64,000 nucleotides of DNA from NCBI GenBank assembly GCA_029706075.1, contig JAINUG010000256.1, positions 620,001-684,000 on the forward strand, in the 5' to 3' direction. Numbering within the stretch: position 1 is the first letter of the stretch; each line of letters begins with the position of its first letter. The stretch comes from Aldrovandia affinis. Lineage: Eukaryota; Chordata; Actinopteri; Notacanthiformes; Halosauridae. The translations under genes and the position numbers were made by a program. The notes beneath the pieces were generated by a model that was given only the letters and a program-made list of their open reading frames with translations, was not told where the DNA came from and made no database searches. Shown here piece after piece: positions 1-7,322 of the stretch.

Positions 1-2
1 AG

Positions 3-149
3 ATTTTGGACGTTCGCCGCAGGAGCCGTGGTCGCCAATACCTGGTGGACTGGGAGGGCTACGGTCCCGAGGAACGTATCTGGGTCCCATCCCGGTTCAT
101 ATTGGACAAAACCCTTATCAGAGACTTTGATTGTTCCCGAGCTGTCTAG
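3..149 (+). pseudogene. C-terminal chromodomain of Ty3/gypsy Pol, cut by window edge
   Basis: The first 48 codons are open and end in TAG at 147-149. They read as the end of a chromodomain ([18 protein letters not shown], then a short helix with [10 protein letters not shown]), as found at the C-terminus of integrase in chromodomain-bearing (chromovirus) gypsy elements. In that family the domain is thought to tether integrase to marked chromatin. The gene continues to the left of the window, so its integrity cannot be judged. It is followed by an untranslated stretch and a 3' LTR, in the order expected for such an element. Recognition is by the WEGY/W-P aromatic pattern. Confidence 0.85.
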
Positions 150-150
150 T

Positions 151-285
151 ATTTTGCCATGTGTTTTGACCCTGCCTGTCTGAGATTCTGCCCCGTGCCT
201 TTACCCTGCCTGTCTGAGATTCTGCCATGTGTTTTGACCCTGCCTGTTCTGAGATCCCGCCACGTGCTTTGCCCCGTTCTGCCTG
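151..285 (+). repeat. imperfect tandem repeat, unit about 34 bp, in the gypsy 3' untranslated region
   Basis: Four degenerate copies built around CCTGCCTGTCTGAGATTCTG and TGCCATGTGTTTTGACCC lie between the pol stop codon and the 3' LTR. They belong to the retroelement's own 3' untranslated region. Confidence 0.6.
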
Positions 286-365
286 GCTTTCCCTGCGTCT
301 TGTTTGTTCATGTGTTTTGTGTCCCTCCTGTTTGAAACGCCAAGAGGCGTTTCTTGAGGGGGTCC

Positions 366-1255
366 TGTTATATTCTGAGTATCTGCTCTGTTGTTTTTGT
401 ACTTTGTTTATCTTTCTTGAGTCATGTTTCGTTCACGTCTGTTATCCCCGTCTGTTATTGTTCCTGATCCACTCCTTGTCTTGTCATTCACTTGGTGTTT
501 ACATTTCGGGATTTCAATCTTTGCTTATTTTCTCGTTTCTTCCTTCCTACTTTCTTGATCGCACTTTGTATATATTAGTTAGGTGTGTACAGTACTAACT
601 AACTAATCTACTAACGTTAGGGATTTAGATTAGGTTACTAACACTACTAATCACTAATTATCTCACGCTTCCTACTACCGGCATTTCTCTCTCTCATTAT
701 CCTATCCCTGCTTAGTTTTCCGTTCTCTCCTCATACGCCTTGCATAGCGTTTCTCCTTGCGTACCTCCCCTTTTACTATGCACGTGTCTGCCTGTTCTCC
801 CAGGTCGTTTATTGTCTATATGTTTGTATGGTTCAGTGTCCGTGTCTTACGTTTCCCTCTTGTTATGTATTATCTCTTCCCTGTGTTCCAGCCTCTCTCT
901 CCTCGTTGTCTCACCTGATTTCTATTATGTCTCCCTGTATATATGTTCAGTGTTTTCTTTTCCCCTTGTCAGTACGTTGATTCTATTTCCCTGAGCCTAC
1001 CTTTCCGAAGCCAGAGTTATTAGCATTTCCCGAGACTACCCTTTGATTACTACCCCGAGCCTGCCCAGCGATTTTGTCCTTTTGCCCTTCTGATTCCTGA
1101 GTATCGACCTTTTGACTGCCCTATTACTACTTCTCTCTGCCTTGCGATTTTGTACCTCTGATTCCCTGATTCTTGGTTTTGACCCCTGCCTGTGAATAAA
1201 CAACTCTTTTGCCTAATCCCTGATCTGCGTCTGGGTCCTTACCGCGGTCGTCACA
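366..1255 (+). mobile_element. 3' LTR of the chromodomain gypsy element
   Basis: The LTR begins TGTTATATTC just after a purine-rich tract (GAGGGGGTCC, about 356-365) and ends CGGTCGTCACA, giving the usual TG...CA ends. A polyadenylation signal AATAAA sits at 1195-1200, about 55 bp before the end, with pyrimidine-rich sequence upstream. The matching 5' LTR lies outside the window, so boundaries rest on the ends, the purine tract and the poly(A) signal only. Confidence 0.7.
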
Positions 1256-1452
1256 ATTGAAGCAGTTGTCTAATGCAATATGTTATGTTATTTACAACTT
1301 ATGCTGGTAAGTTCTCCAAAACAACACGATTCACTAGCAAGGTCCATAAATGCATTTATTAAATGTCAAAACAAGTGAAATATTTGTGTTATTTGCCAAA
1401 ATGTTTATGTTGTCCTTTAAATAAATGTAAAATGGTAATTCATATTTTTAAG

Positions 1453-1683
1453 ATGCCTCTGATGCCAGGATCTGCAGTTTGTGTATCTGCTCGCCAATTG
1501 AAGTGTCTGAAGAGCCTGAACTCTTCCCTCTACATTGGATATCTAACTGCCCTGGTGTTTGGAAGAGAAACCTCGGCTACAATCAGTCTGACTGGCCGAC
1601 AATCCGGAGCACACAAAGACCTTGAATCCAAACCAGCCTTGAACCCTGAGAAGATTGATGCCATAATCAGATGCATTCATTAG
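1453..1683 (+). pseudogene. BEN-domain fragment resembling a terminal coding exon
   Basis: An AG follows a T-rich stretch at 1451-1452 and could be a splice acceptor; the frame is then open for 76 codons to TAG. The translation fits the second half of a BEN domain: a hydrophobic helix (LTALVFGRE), the SLTGRQ turn, then the KPALNPEKIDAII helix. BEN domains (BEND and NAC1 families) bind DNA or partner proteins in chromatin regulation. The first half of the domain and all upstream exons are missing from this window. Flanking sequence is AT-rich and gives no other exon. It could be the last exon of a host BEND-type gene, a retained pseudo-exon, or a domain carried in by a mobile element. The domain call is by eye; no homologue search was made. 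Confidence 0.5.
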
Positions 1684-2242
1684 GATGCATTAATTAGACA
1701 TTAAATTACACAATTAATAAGGGTACTGTCTGTACTATTTTGTACTATGTTAAAATGAACATTTCACTTTTTAAATTGAATTTTATAGGAAATTCAAAGA
1801 AATAACTGTGCAAGACAATGAATTCTTAAAACATGTGAAAGCAGAAAAGATGTGAGCCTGCATTTCATGTACAAATGAAAAAGAAGCATATTATTACTTA
1901 AAATAACCATAACCCCTGTTCATTTTAATGTAGTACAAAACAGTACAAGCAGTATTCTTACTTATTCTGTCATTTAAAGTTCATCATACCCACAGTTTAT
2001 GGCAGCAATATTTTCAGTAAAGCTGGTTCAAATGCTTAGGCTATTTGACAATAATTGTGTCTGAGTTACATTTTGCGTCTTGCGTCTAAGATTTATTTAG
2101 GTAATTTGGGTTTCTACCAGTAAGGACATACAGGAATTACTTAAGAATTCAATCGTATTTTAAAGATGTTAAATACACTTGAATACAGTAGTATATTTCT
2201 TGTAAAGTTTAAAGTGGAATTCATACTGGACACATTTTAAAT
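1684..2242. other. AT-rich non-coding stretch
   Basis: No coding or repeat structure is recognised between the BEN fragment and the tandem repeat at 2243. Confidence 0.5.
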
Positions 2243-2440
2243 AAATTGAAAATGAACTGCACAGATACTTTGAAGTATTCAAAAGTATACTTGTAAGTAT
2301 TTGAAGAAGTGTACTTCATAAATTGAAATTGCACTACATGGATACTTTGAAGTACGTATGTAAGTTTACTTCATAAATTGAAAATAAACTACACAGACAC
2401 TTTGAAGTATTCAAAAGTAAACTTAAAATGAACTTTAAAT
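2243..2440 (+). repeat. imperfect tandem repeat, three units of about 55-77 bp
   Basis: Three units start with AAATTGAAA at 2243, 2320 and 2375. Each carries ACTTTGAAGTA and most carry CTTCATA at the end. Unequal lengths (77, 55, about 65 bp) point to internal deletion. No coding content. Confidence 0.65.
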
Positions 2441-2529
2441 GCACATGCACATGGAATTCATATGTGTGTTGACCTGAGGGAGCATAACAAAGTGCCACTT
2501 TCGACAGTCTAGCCTACGCTTCCTAGAAC

Positions 2530-3015
2530 ACCTCACTGCCATTCCTGATGCTCCTGCTCCTGCTCCTGATGATCCCATCTCCCTGCACTCCTTTCTTGGA
2601 CTCCTGTCGTGGTCTGACAAATTCCTTCCCAATTATGACTGTGAGTCTCTCACTACAGATAATGGGACTCAAATTATATCTGCTTCCTTCTCCTCCTTCC
2701 TGAGTGCGAGACACATCGCTCATCCCTTTACCACGTTGCTTCCAACGGTGCCATTGAGAGATTCAACCATGTAATCGGAAACCACTGCACGTTCCAAAAG
2801 CCCATCCGAAAATCACACAGCCTGTGGAAATAAAGAAACAAGTTGGTCCGTGCACATACATCATGACAGATGGAAAAACCTGGCATGCTTCACATCTAAC
2901 GTCCTTTCCAAGGGTTGCATCTGCTGATCCTGTACCTACTCAAAAGCCTCCAGATGCTCCTGTTCACTGTCACACACCAGCACCTCCTCCGAGAGCGAGG
3001 TGCCCTCCAAGTTGA
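2530..3015 (+). pseudogene. Ty3/gypsy Pol remnant: RT connection fused to integrase core and tail
   Basis: Three collinear blocks of a conventional gypsy Pol are present. The first (about 2560-2640) reads SFLGLLSWSDKFLPNYD, the region just after the reverse transcriptase palm. It runs directly into an integrase core block (TTDNGTQIISASFSSFL), so RNase H and the integrase zinc finger have been deleted. After a frameshift near 2735 comes SNGAIERFNHVIGN, the end of the catalytic core. The last open part (2824-3015) is the C-terminal QVGPCTYIMTDGKTWHASHL module. The order RT then integrase marks this as an ordinary gypsy element, unlike the Gmr1-like elements at 3101 and 33193. Non-functional. 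Confidence 0.75.
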
Positions 3016-3237
3016 CTTCAGGACTATCAAACATATTGATGTAAAAAAAAATCCTGAAATTGTAATGTGACATTGTTTATGTTAAAAGAAAAGAAAAGAA
3101 GGTTGAGGGCAGATATGTCCCTATCTGATGGCTCCATTCGGGACTACAACTACAAAATGGCAGCCACCTGAAGAACTACATTCCCCAGAGAATGGTGCAG
3201 CTGAAAGAGATCAAGAATTGAGAATCAATCTTCAAAG

Positions 3238-3674
3238 GGGGGGGGGAAGAGAATCACAACACAATAAAGTGCATATTATATCATTTAATTATTAATTTAA
3301 TTATTACATTTATAATGTAAATGTGACTCAACTCAACTTCTTTTAAATGCAGCTTTCTTTTTTTTTTGGCAGTCTTGGAGTCTTCTGCTGTCTCATCACT
3401 GGGTCTTTCCCCCTTTTCAAAGAAGCTCTCCAGCAATGTTTGTTTTTTACTCATTTTTGCTAGGGTTAGCTTGGCTTAATTTATTGGTGCATGGAAAAAA
3501 ACTGAGACAAGTGCGGAAAAGAGGCACAGACGGAAGTGGTCATTTTTCAAAATAAAACACCCTGCAGACTGCAATAGTCAATAAAATGGAAATAAAATTT
3601 AAATTAAAACGTTTTTATTATTTCTGTGCGGCCCGGTACCAAATGATCCACGGCCCGGTAATTGGGGACCCCTG
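3238..3674 (-). mobile_element. truncated hAT transposon inside the 5' LTR
   Basis: Read on the minus strand the element starts CAGGGGTCCCCAATTACC, a hAT-type terminus, followed by the usual GGCCCG-rich subterminal segment. A transposase start follows. No opposite terminus is seen, so the element is truncated near an irregular poly-G tract at 3238-3246. Its right boundary is fixed because LTR sequence resumes at 3675. Confidence 0.7.
3344..3454 (-). pseudogene. hAT transposase N-terminus
   Basis: The minus-strand ATG at 3454-3452 opens a 36-residue frame: MSKKQTLLESFFEKGERPSD, then acidic and lysine-rich residues. This is the start of the hAT transposase group related to host SCAND3/ZBED5-type genes. 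The lysine run is out of frame by one base (nine A residues), giving a premature stop where the BED zinc finger should begin. The DNA-binding and catalytic domains are missing. Confidence 0.65.
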
Positions 3675-3729
3675 GACTAGAGAACAACATTTGGTAGAGA
3701 ATGCGGGCAACTGGGTGGGTTAAGTGCTG

Positions 3730-4546
3730 ATGTCCAAAGAAGAAGTAGACTTGACTAACAATTTTTTCAATCTATTAAATGACCACCCAGAAGGAATGGA
3801 AGCCTGGGCCCAACATGAAACCAATATGGCTCTATTGGAGGAGCAAAGGAAGGCTAATGTCTTGAAGGCCTGGGAACTACAGTTATGACAACAGGAAGCC
3901 ACCAGTGGAGGCGCAGGCCCCACACAAATCCATGCCAGTGATTTCATTCCAAAGACAGGAGTGACAGATGATGTTGAAGCTTTTCTTCATGCGTTTGAAT
4001 CGACTGTAACCAGGGATAAGTGTCCCAAAGACCAATGGGTAGGGCTTTTAGCCCCTTTTCTGTCCGGGGAGTCCCAGAAAGCCTTCCAGGATTTGGACCC
4101 GGCTCTAGCTAATAACTATTACCACTTGCATCAGGAGATCTTTAGTAGGAATGGGCTCACTAAATTTAACATGGCACAGCGCTTCCATATCTGGGTGTTT
4201 CAAAATTACCAAAGTCCTTGGGCACAAATGCATGAATTGATTAGTGTCACCAGGAAGTTGCTTCAGCCAGTAACCAATAACTCTGCCACTGTGGTTGAAA
4301 CCATTGTGATGGATCTAAGCCTTGCCTTACGAGACAAAACGGATCATCAGCAAACATCCCATGTCCACAGCCACTGATTTAGTAGAAGCCACCGTAGACA
4401 TGCTCCACACTTCCCAAAAAGAACAGGCAAGTTCTTCCTCAGTACAGGCAGGAGTTTCCCTTCCAAAGGACCCCAAAATACCAAAGCCTGCCAATTAAAC
4501 CAAAGTCAGACAGCGGCTATCCGGCACAGCAAAGTAGGCTCAGTGA
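3730..4546 (+). pseudogene. Gag of the Gmr1-like element, SCAN-like
   Basis: The ATG at 3730 opens a frame through a charged coiled-coil-like N-terminus, then a TGA near codon 53. The frame reopens and runs to 4377. Its central part (LFSGE...AFQDL, then FNMAQRFHIWVFQNYQSP and QMHELISVTRKLLQP) has the helical pattern of the capsid region related to vertebrate SCAN domains, which are known to derive from Gmr1-like Gag. A second shift moves the frame to the one used downstream by the zinc knuckle (MSTATDLVEATVDML). Gag would build the retroelement particle; with the stop and frameshift it cannot be made intact. Confidence 0.7.
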
Positions 4547-4610
4547 CATGGATGCACACAAGTGTTACCGGTGTGGTGAGTTGGGACACCTCTCGTGATA
4601 GTGTAGGAAA
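4545..4610 (+). pseudogene. CCHC zinc knuckle of the Gmr1-like Gag, broken by two stops
   Basis: The frame reads CYRCGELGHLS, then TGA and TAG codons, then C. This conserves the C-x2-C-x4-H-x4-C spacing of a nucleocapsid zinc knuckle, with nonsense codons in place of the two residues before the last cysteine. It shares its frame with the downstream protease. Confidence 0.75.
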
Positions 4611-4727
4611 CTCGATGAGCCGATGCCAATGGCAGAATCATGTAAACTTTCCTTCAGCTATCATGGCAACTTGTTTGCCTCATTACTGGGGGGTTCAGCA
4701 ACATAACCCCCAACCTGTCCACTAACA

Positions 4728-5252
4728 GTGAACCACCAGGATGTCGAAACCTTACTGGACTCTGGTAGCATGATCACCCTTGTGCATACATCCCAAGTTG
4801 ACCTCTCATGCTTGCGTAAGGAGGCAAGTCTTCCTGTCTCATGTGTTCATGGGGAAACCCGGGAGTATCCCACCATTGAGCTGACTTTAACCACCACCCG
4901 GGGACCAGTTCAAATGTGGGCTGGGGTGGCGGAAACACTATCAGTTCTCATGTTAATAGGGCGTGACTACATGGCCTTCCAAATTCTGTGGAGAGAAACC
5001 CAGCAGAGGCTTACCAGGGAACCACGGAAGCATAAGGGTAAGACAAACCCAGAGATAAATAAGTCAGGTGTTTACTTGATTACGTTTTTGAAAGCCCCCT
5101 CTCCAGTACATGCTCTTGCAGGTGCAGTGGGCTCCCTAGACGAGACGGTATCAGTCCTGGAAGTGGAGGAGGTCAGGGACCAGAGAATCCTCCTGTTCTC
5201 CAGTGACGAGGACAGCCAGGAAACCAGGGGTTTTCTCTGCTTAACAGACTAG
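4728..5252 (+). pseudogene. retropepsin-type protease of the Gmr1-like element
   Basis: A 174-codon open frame starts within the protease; the upstream part is in the same frame as the zinc knuckle. The active-site motif LLDSGSMITLV (Asp-Ser-Gly) lies near the N-terminus, and LIGRDYM about 70 residues later matches the hydrophobic-G-R/N-D segment of retropepsins. The protease would process Gag-Pol. After about residue 100 the sequence becomes acidic linker (EVEEVRDQRI, SSDEDSQET) without a recognisable fold. The frame is intact here although the element is dead. The displayed start is not the native one. Confidence 0.7.
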
Positions 5253-5384
5253 TATGGAACTGCCTAATTACAGGCCCCCACTCTGGTGAATGCTTTGAGA
5301 AATATAGGGTGTAGTACAAGGGGATAGGTCCATATCCACATACCCCCATTTCTAAGTGAAAAATGGTTTGCTTACCAGATGGTA

Positions 5385-5515
5385 AAAAAAGACATCATCC
5401 TTGAGCAGATACTGCTGCCCCAACCACATCATACAATGGTCTTGAATCTGGCTCACACACACCTGTTATATGCCATCAGGTGATGGAGAAGACTAAGGAC
5501 AGAGTCTTACAATAG
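5385..5515 (+). pseudogene. integrase zinc-finger (H2C2) remnant
   Basis: Between protease and 3' LTR a short decayed stretch reads VLNLAHTHLL and, after a frame change, MEKTKDRVLQ. This matches the first half of the HHCC zinc-binding module of gypsy integrases (LAH.HLLG.HLG.EKT). The catalytic core is missing and the purine tract (GAGAGGGGGGATG, 5514-5526) follows at once. A large internal deletion removed the rest of pol. Confidence 0.55.
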
Positions 5516-5527
5516 AGAGGGGGGATG

Positions 5528-6005
5528 TGTGACACCATGAGAGGCATGGTGGTTGAGGGCAGATATGTGTGTCCAACTACAAAATGGCGGCCACCTGAAC
5601 AACTACATTCCCCATTCCCCCATTCCCTGTGTGTGGGATGGTGCAGCTGAAAGTGATCAAGACCAGTGATTGCCTCATGGAGGCCTATATATTTACTCCA
5701 AGCAGGGACAAAAGGGAGGAAGTCATCTGAGGAGGTTTGTGTCCATGGCCTCTCCTGGAGAATCCTCAGCTGGTGGTAACAAAGATACAATCTTTTGAGT
5801 TTTTTTCTCTTGGTGCACAATTATAGCAGTAAACCTTTTAAGTTGATGACTGGATGAAGAACACGTTTTGTTACTGAATTTTTTCCCAAAACCTTTTGTC
5901 ATAATTAAATACTTTTCTTTTTGAGAACCTTGTTTTGCCATACTTCTTGACGTCTTTGCACTACCCACGCCTGACAGTCTAGAGAACAACCTCTCATGCT
6001 TTCAC
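5528..6005 (+). mobile_element. 3' LTR of the Gmr1-like element
   Basis: The LTR starts TGTGACACCATG directly after a polypurine tract and ends GCTTTCACA. The start region matches 3101-3237 and the end region matches 3675-3690, defining it as the partner of the interrupted 5' LTR. Confidence 0.7.
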
Positions 6006-6006
6006 A

Positions 6007-6024
6007 ATATATATATATATATAT
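6007..6024. repeat. (AT)n microsatellite
   Basis: Alternating AT directly abuts the LTR at 6025 and reappears after it at 6498, so the LTR and later elements entered a pre-existing AT tract. Confidence 0.85.
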
Positions 6025-6497
6025 TGTGGTAGCCCAAGGGGCTGCACAAGGAAATGGCTGCCTGGCCTACAACACATGGGAGCCAGGAAACACTACATTT
6101 CCCAGCAGGCCACAGTAACACCTGAACGGAGTAAAGGGATTGGGACTAACAACCAGCTGAAGGCCATTTTGAGTCTTTTTGACCAGCCAGGATTTGGAAA
6201 GAGTGTTTTGTGTATGAAATTGGGTTGTTTGAGGACCCCCCTTTGGATATCGACTATGGACTGGATTGCGGAACGGAACTGGATTCTGTGGATTGGATTT
6301 CGGACATTGACAATGAGCTAAGGATTGTGGACTTTATGTGTTTGTATTCCCCCGAAGACCCCACCCTTTGTTTTGTGTTTGTCAAGAATAGTTTAATTTA
6401 TCATTTTGTTTATATTACTGCCTCCTCTGGGATATTTAACCTGCCTACGCCCTCTGCAAAGGTCCGTGAGTGTCGCCCAACCCTTGGGGACACCACA
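6025..6497 (+). mobile_element. solo LTR (family X)
   Basis: The 473-bp unit runs from TGTGGTAGCC to GGGGACACCACA, flanked on both sides by AT repeat, so only a 4-bp ATAT duplication can be proposed. Related pieces occur at 7213-7322 (inverted) and 25083-25364, sharing GACCAGCCAGGATTTGGAAA and the final GGGGACACCACA. No internal retroelement sequence lies next to it, as expected after LTR-LTR recombination. Orientation is inferred from a TATTTAAAG box in the 25083 copy. Confidence 0.65.
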
Positions 6498-6506
6498 ATA
6501 TATATA

Positions 6507-6807
6507 CAGTGGGAAAATAAGTATTTCACCCCCTGTTGATTTTGTGAGTTTGCCCCCTTAAAAAGAAAGGAACAGTGAGAGACAGTCTATAATTTTCATT
6601 TATTTGGTTTTAGGTTCATCTTAACAGTGAGAGACAGAATATTTACAAAAATCCCAGAAAATCACATTATATGAATTTTAAACATTTATTTGTGTTTTAT
6701 TGAGGAAAATAAGTATTTCACCCCCTAGCAAAACATGACTCAGTACTTGGTGGAGAAACCCTTGTTGGCAAAATCAGCAGGGGGTGAAATACTTATTTTC
6801 CCCACTG
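6507..6807 (+). mobile_element. Tc1/mariner-type MITE
   Basis: A 301-bp element is flanked by TA on both sides (6505-6506 and 6808-6809). The terminal inverted repeats are about 40 bp: CAGTGGGAAAATAAGTATTT at the left and the complement of AAATACTTATTTTCCCCACTG at the right. A third copy of the end motif (AATAAGTATTTCACCCCCT) lies internally at about 6707. There is no transposase. This type is abundant in teleosts. Confidence 0.8.
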
Positions 6808-6811
6808 TATA

Positions 6812-6945
6812 CACTATCGTCAAAAGTTTTAGAACACCCCCATTTTCCAGTTTTTACTGAAATTTAAGCAGTTGAAGTCCAGTGAATAACCTGAAATGGT
6901 ACAAAGGTAAGCGGTAAACTGCCAGAGGTTAAAAAAAAAGTTTAC
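6812..6945 (+). mobile_element. single Tc1 inverted-repeat arm (family Y)
   Basis: About 134 bp match the left arm of the Tc1 element at 25736 (shared CAAAAGTTTTAGAACAC, AAGTCCAGTGAATAACCTGA and GGTAAACTGCCAGAGGTT). It starts after a TA. No second arm or transposase is found before the coiled-coil fragment at 6952. Confidence 0.75.
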
Positions 6946-6951
6946 ATTTAG

Positions 6952-7197
6952 GACGAGGTGAGGATCCAACTAGGGGAACAAGCATGGCAGCTTGGACAGT
7001 TGGAGGAAGTCGAAATGGGGTTTTCGAATCTGCAAAAGATTTCTGTAAAGCAAGAAGAAAAGATTCTGGCTTTGCAGGAACTTCACCGAACCACCTCTGC
7101 AGCCCTCCTGATCGAACAAAGGCAGAATGAAGAACTTCCGGTCCTGCGAGAGAAACTGCATGTCTTAACTAAGAAACTGGACCAGAAAGAAGCCCAG
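6952..7197 (+). pseudogene. exon-like fragment encoding a coiled coil, origin unknown
   Basis: An AG at 6950-6951 after TTTACATTT could act as a splice acceptor. The next 82 codons are fully open and have a non-repetitive, protein-like composition rich in E, Q, L and K with heptad spacing (QLGQLEEVEMGFSNLQ, ILALQELHRTTSAALL, VLREKLHVLTKKLDQKEAQ). It would form a helical coiled coil of the cytoskeletal or centrosomal type, but I do not recognise the protein. The frame runs on into AT repeat and an inverted LTR with no splice donor, so the 3' side has been replaced. A Tc1 arm lies immediately upstream. It may be a captured or stranded exon of a host gene; it has no stop within the coding part. 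Confidence 0.4.
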
Positions 7198-7212
7198 CAT
7201 ATATATATATAT
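7198..7212. repeat. (AT)n microsatellite
   Basis: A short alternating AT tract joins the coiled-coil fragment to the inverted LTR piece. Confidence 0.8.
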
Positions 7213-7322
7213 TGTGGTGTCCCTAGGGGTGGGGTGACACGCGTAGACCTTGCAGAGGGCGTAGGCAGGTTAAATAACCCAGAGGAGGCAGTATTATAAA
7301 CAAAACAATCATTTATTAACTG
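7213..7322 (-). mobile_element. truncated inverted LTR of family X
   Basis: Starting TGTGGTGTCCC, this is the reverse complement of the last 110 bp or so of the LTR at 6025-6497 (shared GCAGAGGGCGTAGGCAGGTTAA and AGAGGAGGCAGTA in complement). Similarity fades near 7322. Confidence 0.7.

Larger units (their letters stand above)
3101..6005 (+). mobile_element. decayed Gmr1-like Ty3/gypsy retrotransposon (overall extent)
   Basis: About 110 bp at 3101-3237 recur at 5550-5665 near the start of the 3' LTR (shared blocks GGTTGAGGGCAGATATGT and CAACTACATTCCCC). The 5' LTR resumes at 3675 as GACTAGAGAACAAC, matching the end of the 3' LTR at 5976-5990, so the hAT piece at 3238-3674 was inserted into the 5' LTR. 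Inside lie Gag, a zinc knuckle, protease and a short integrase zinc-finger region, then the 3' LTR. Reverse transcriptase and RNase H are absent. SCAN-like Gag together with protease followed by integrase suggests the Gmr1-like group; with RT deleted, this order alone is not proof. Confidence 0.7.

Noticed and set aside
227..994. 123- and 84-codon frames in the first kilobase
   Set aside because: They fall in the gypsy 3' untranslated region and LTR and translate to hydrophobic, cysteine- and leucine-rich low-complexity sequence.
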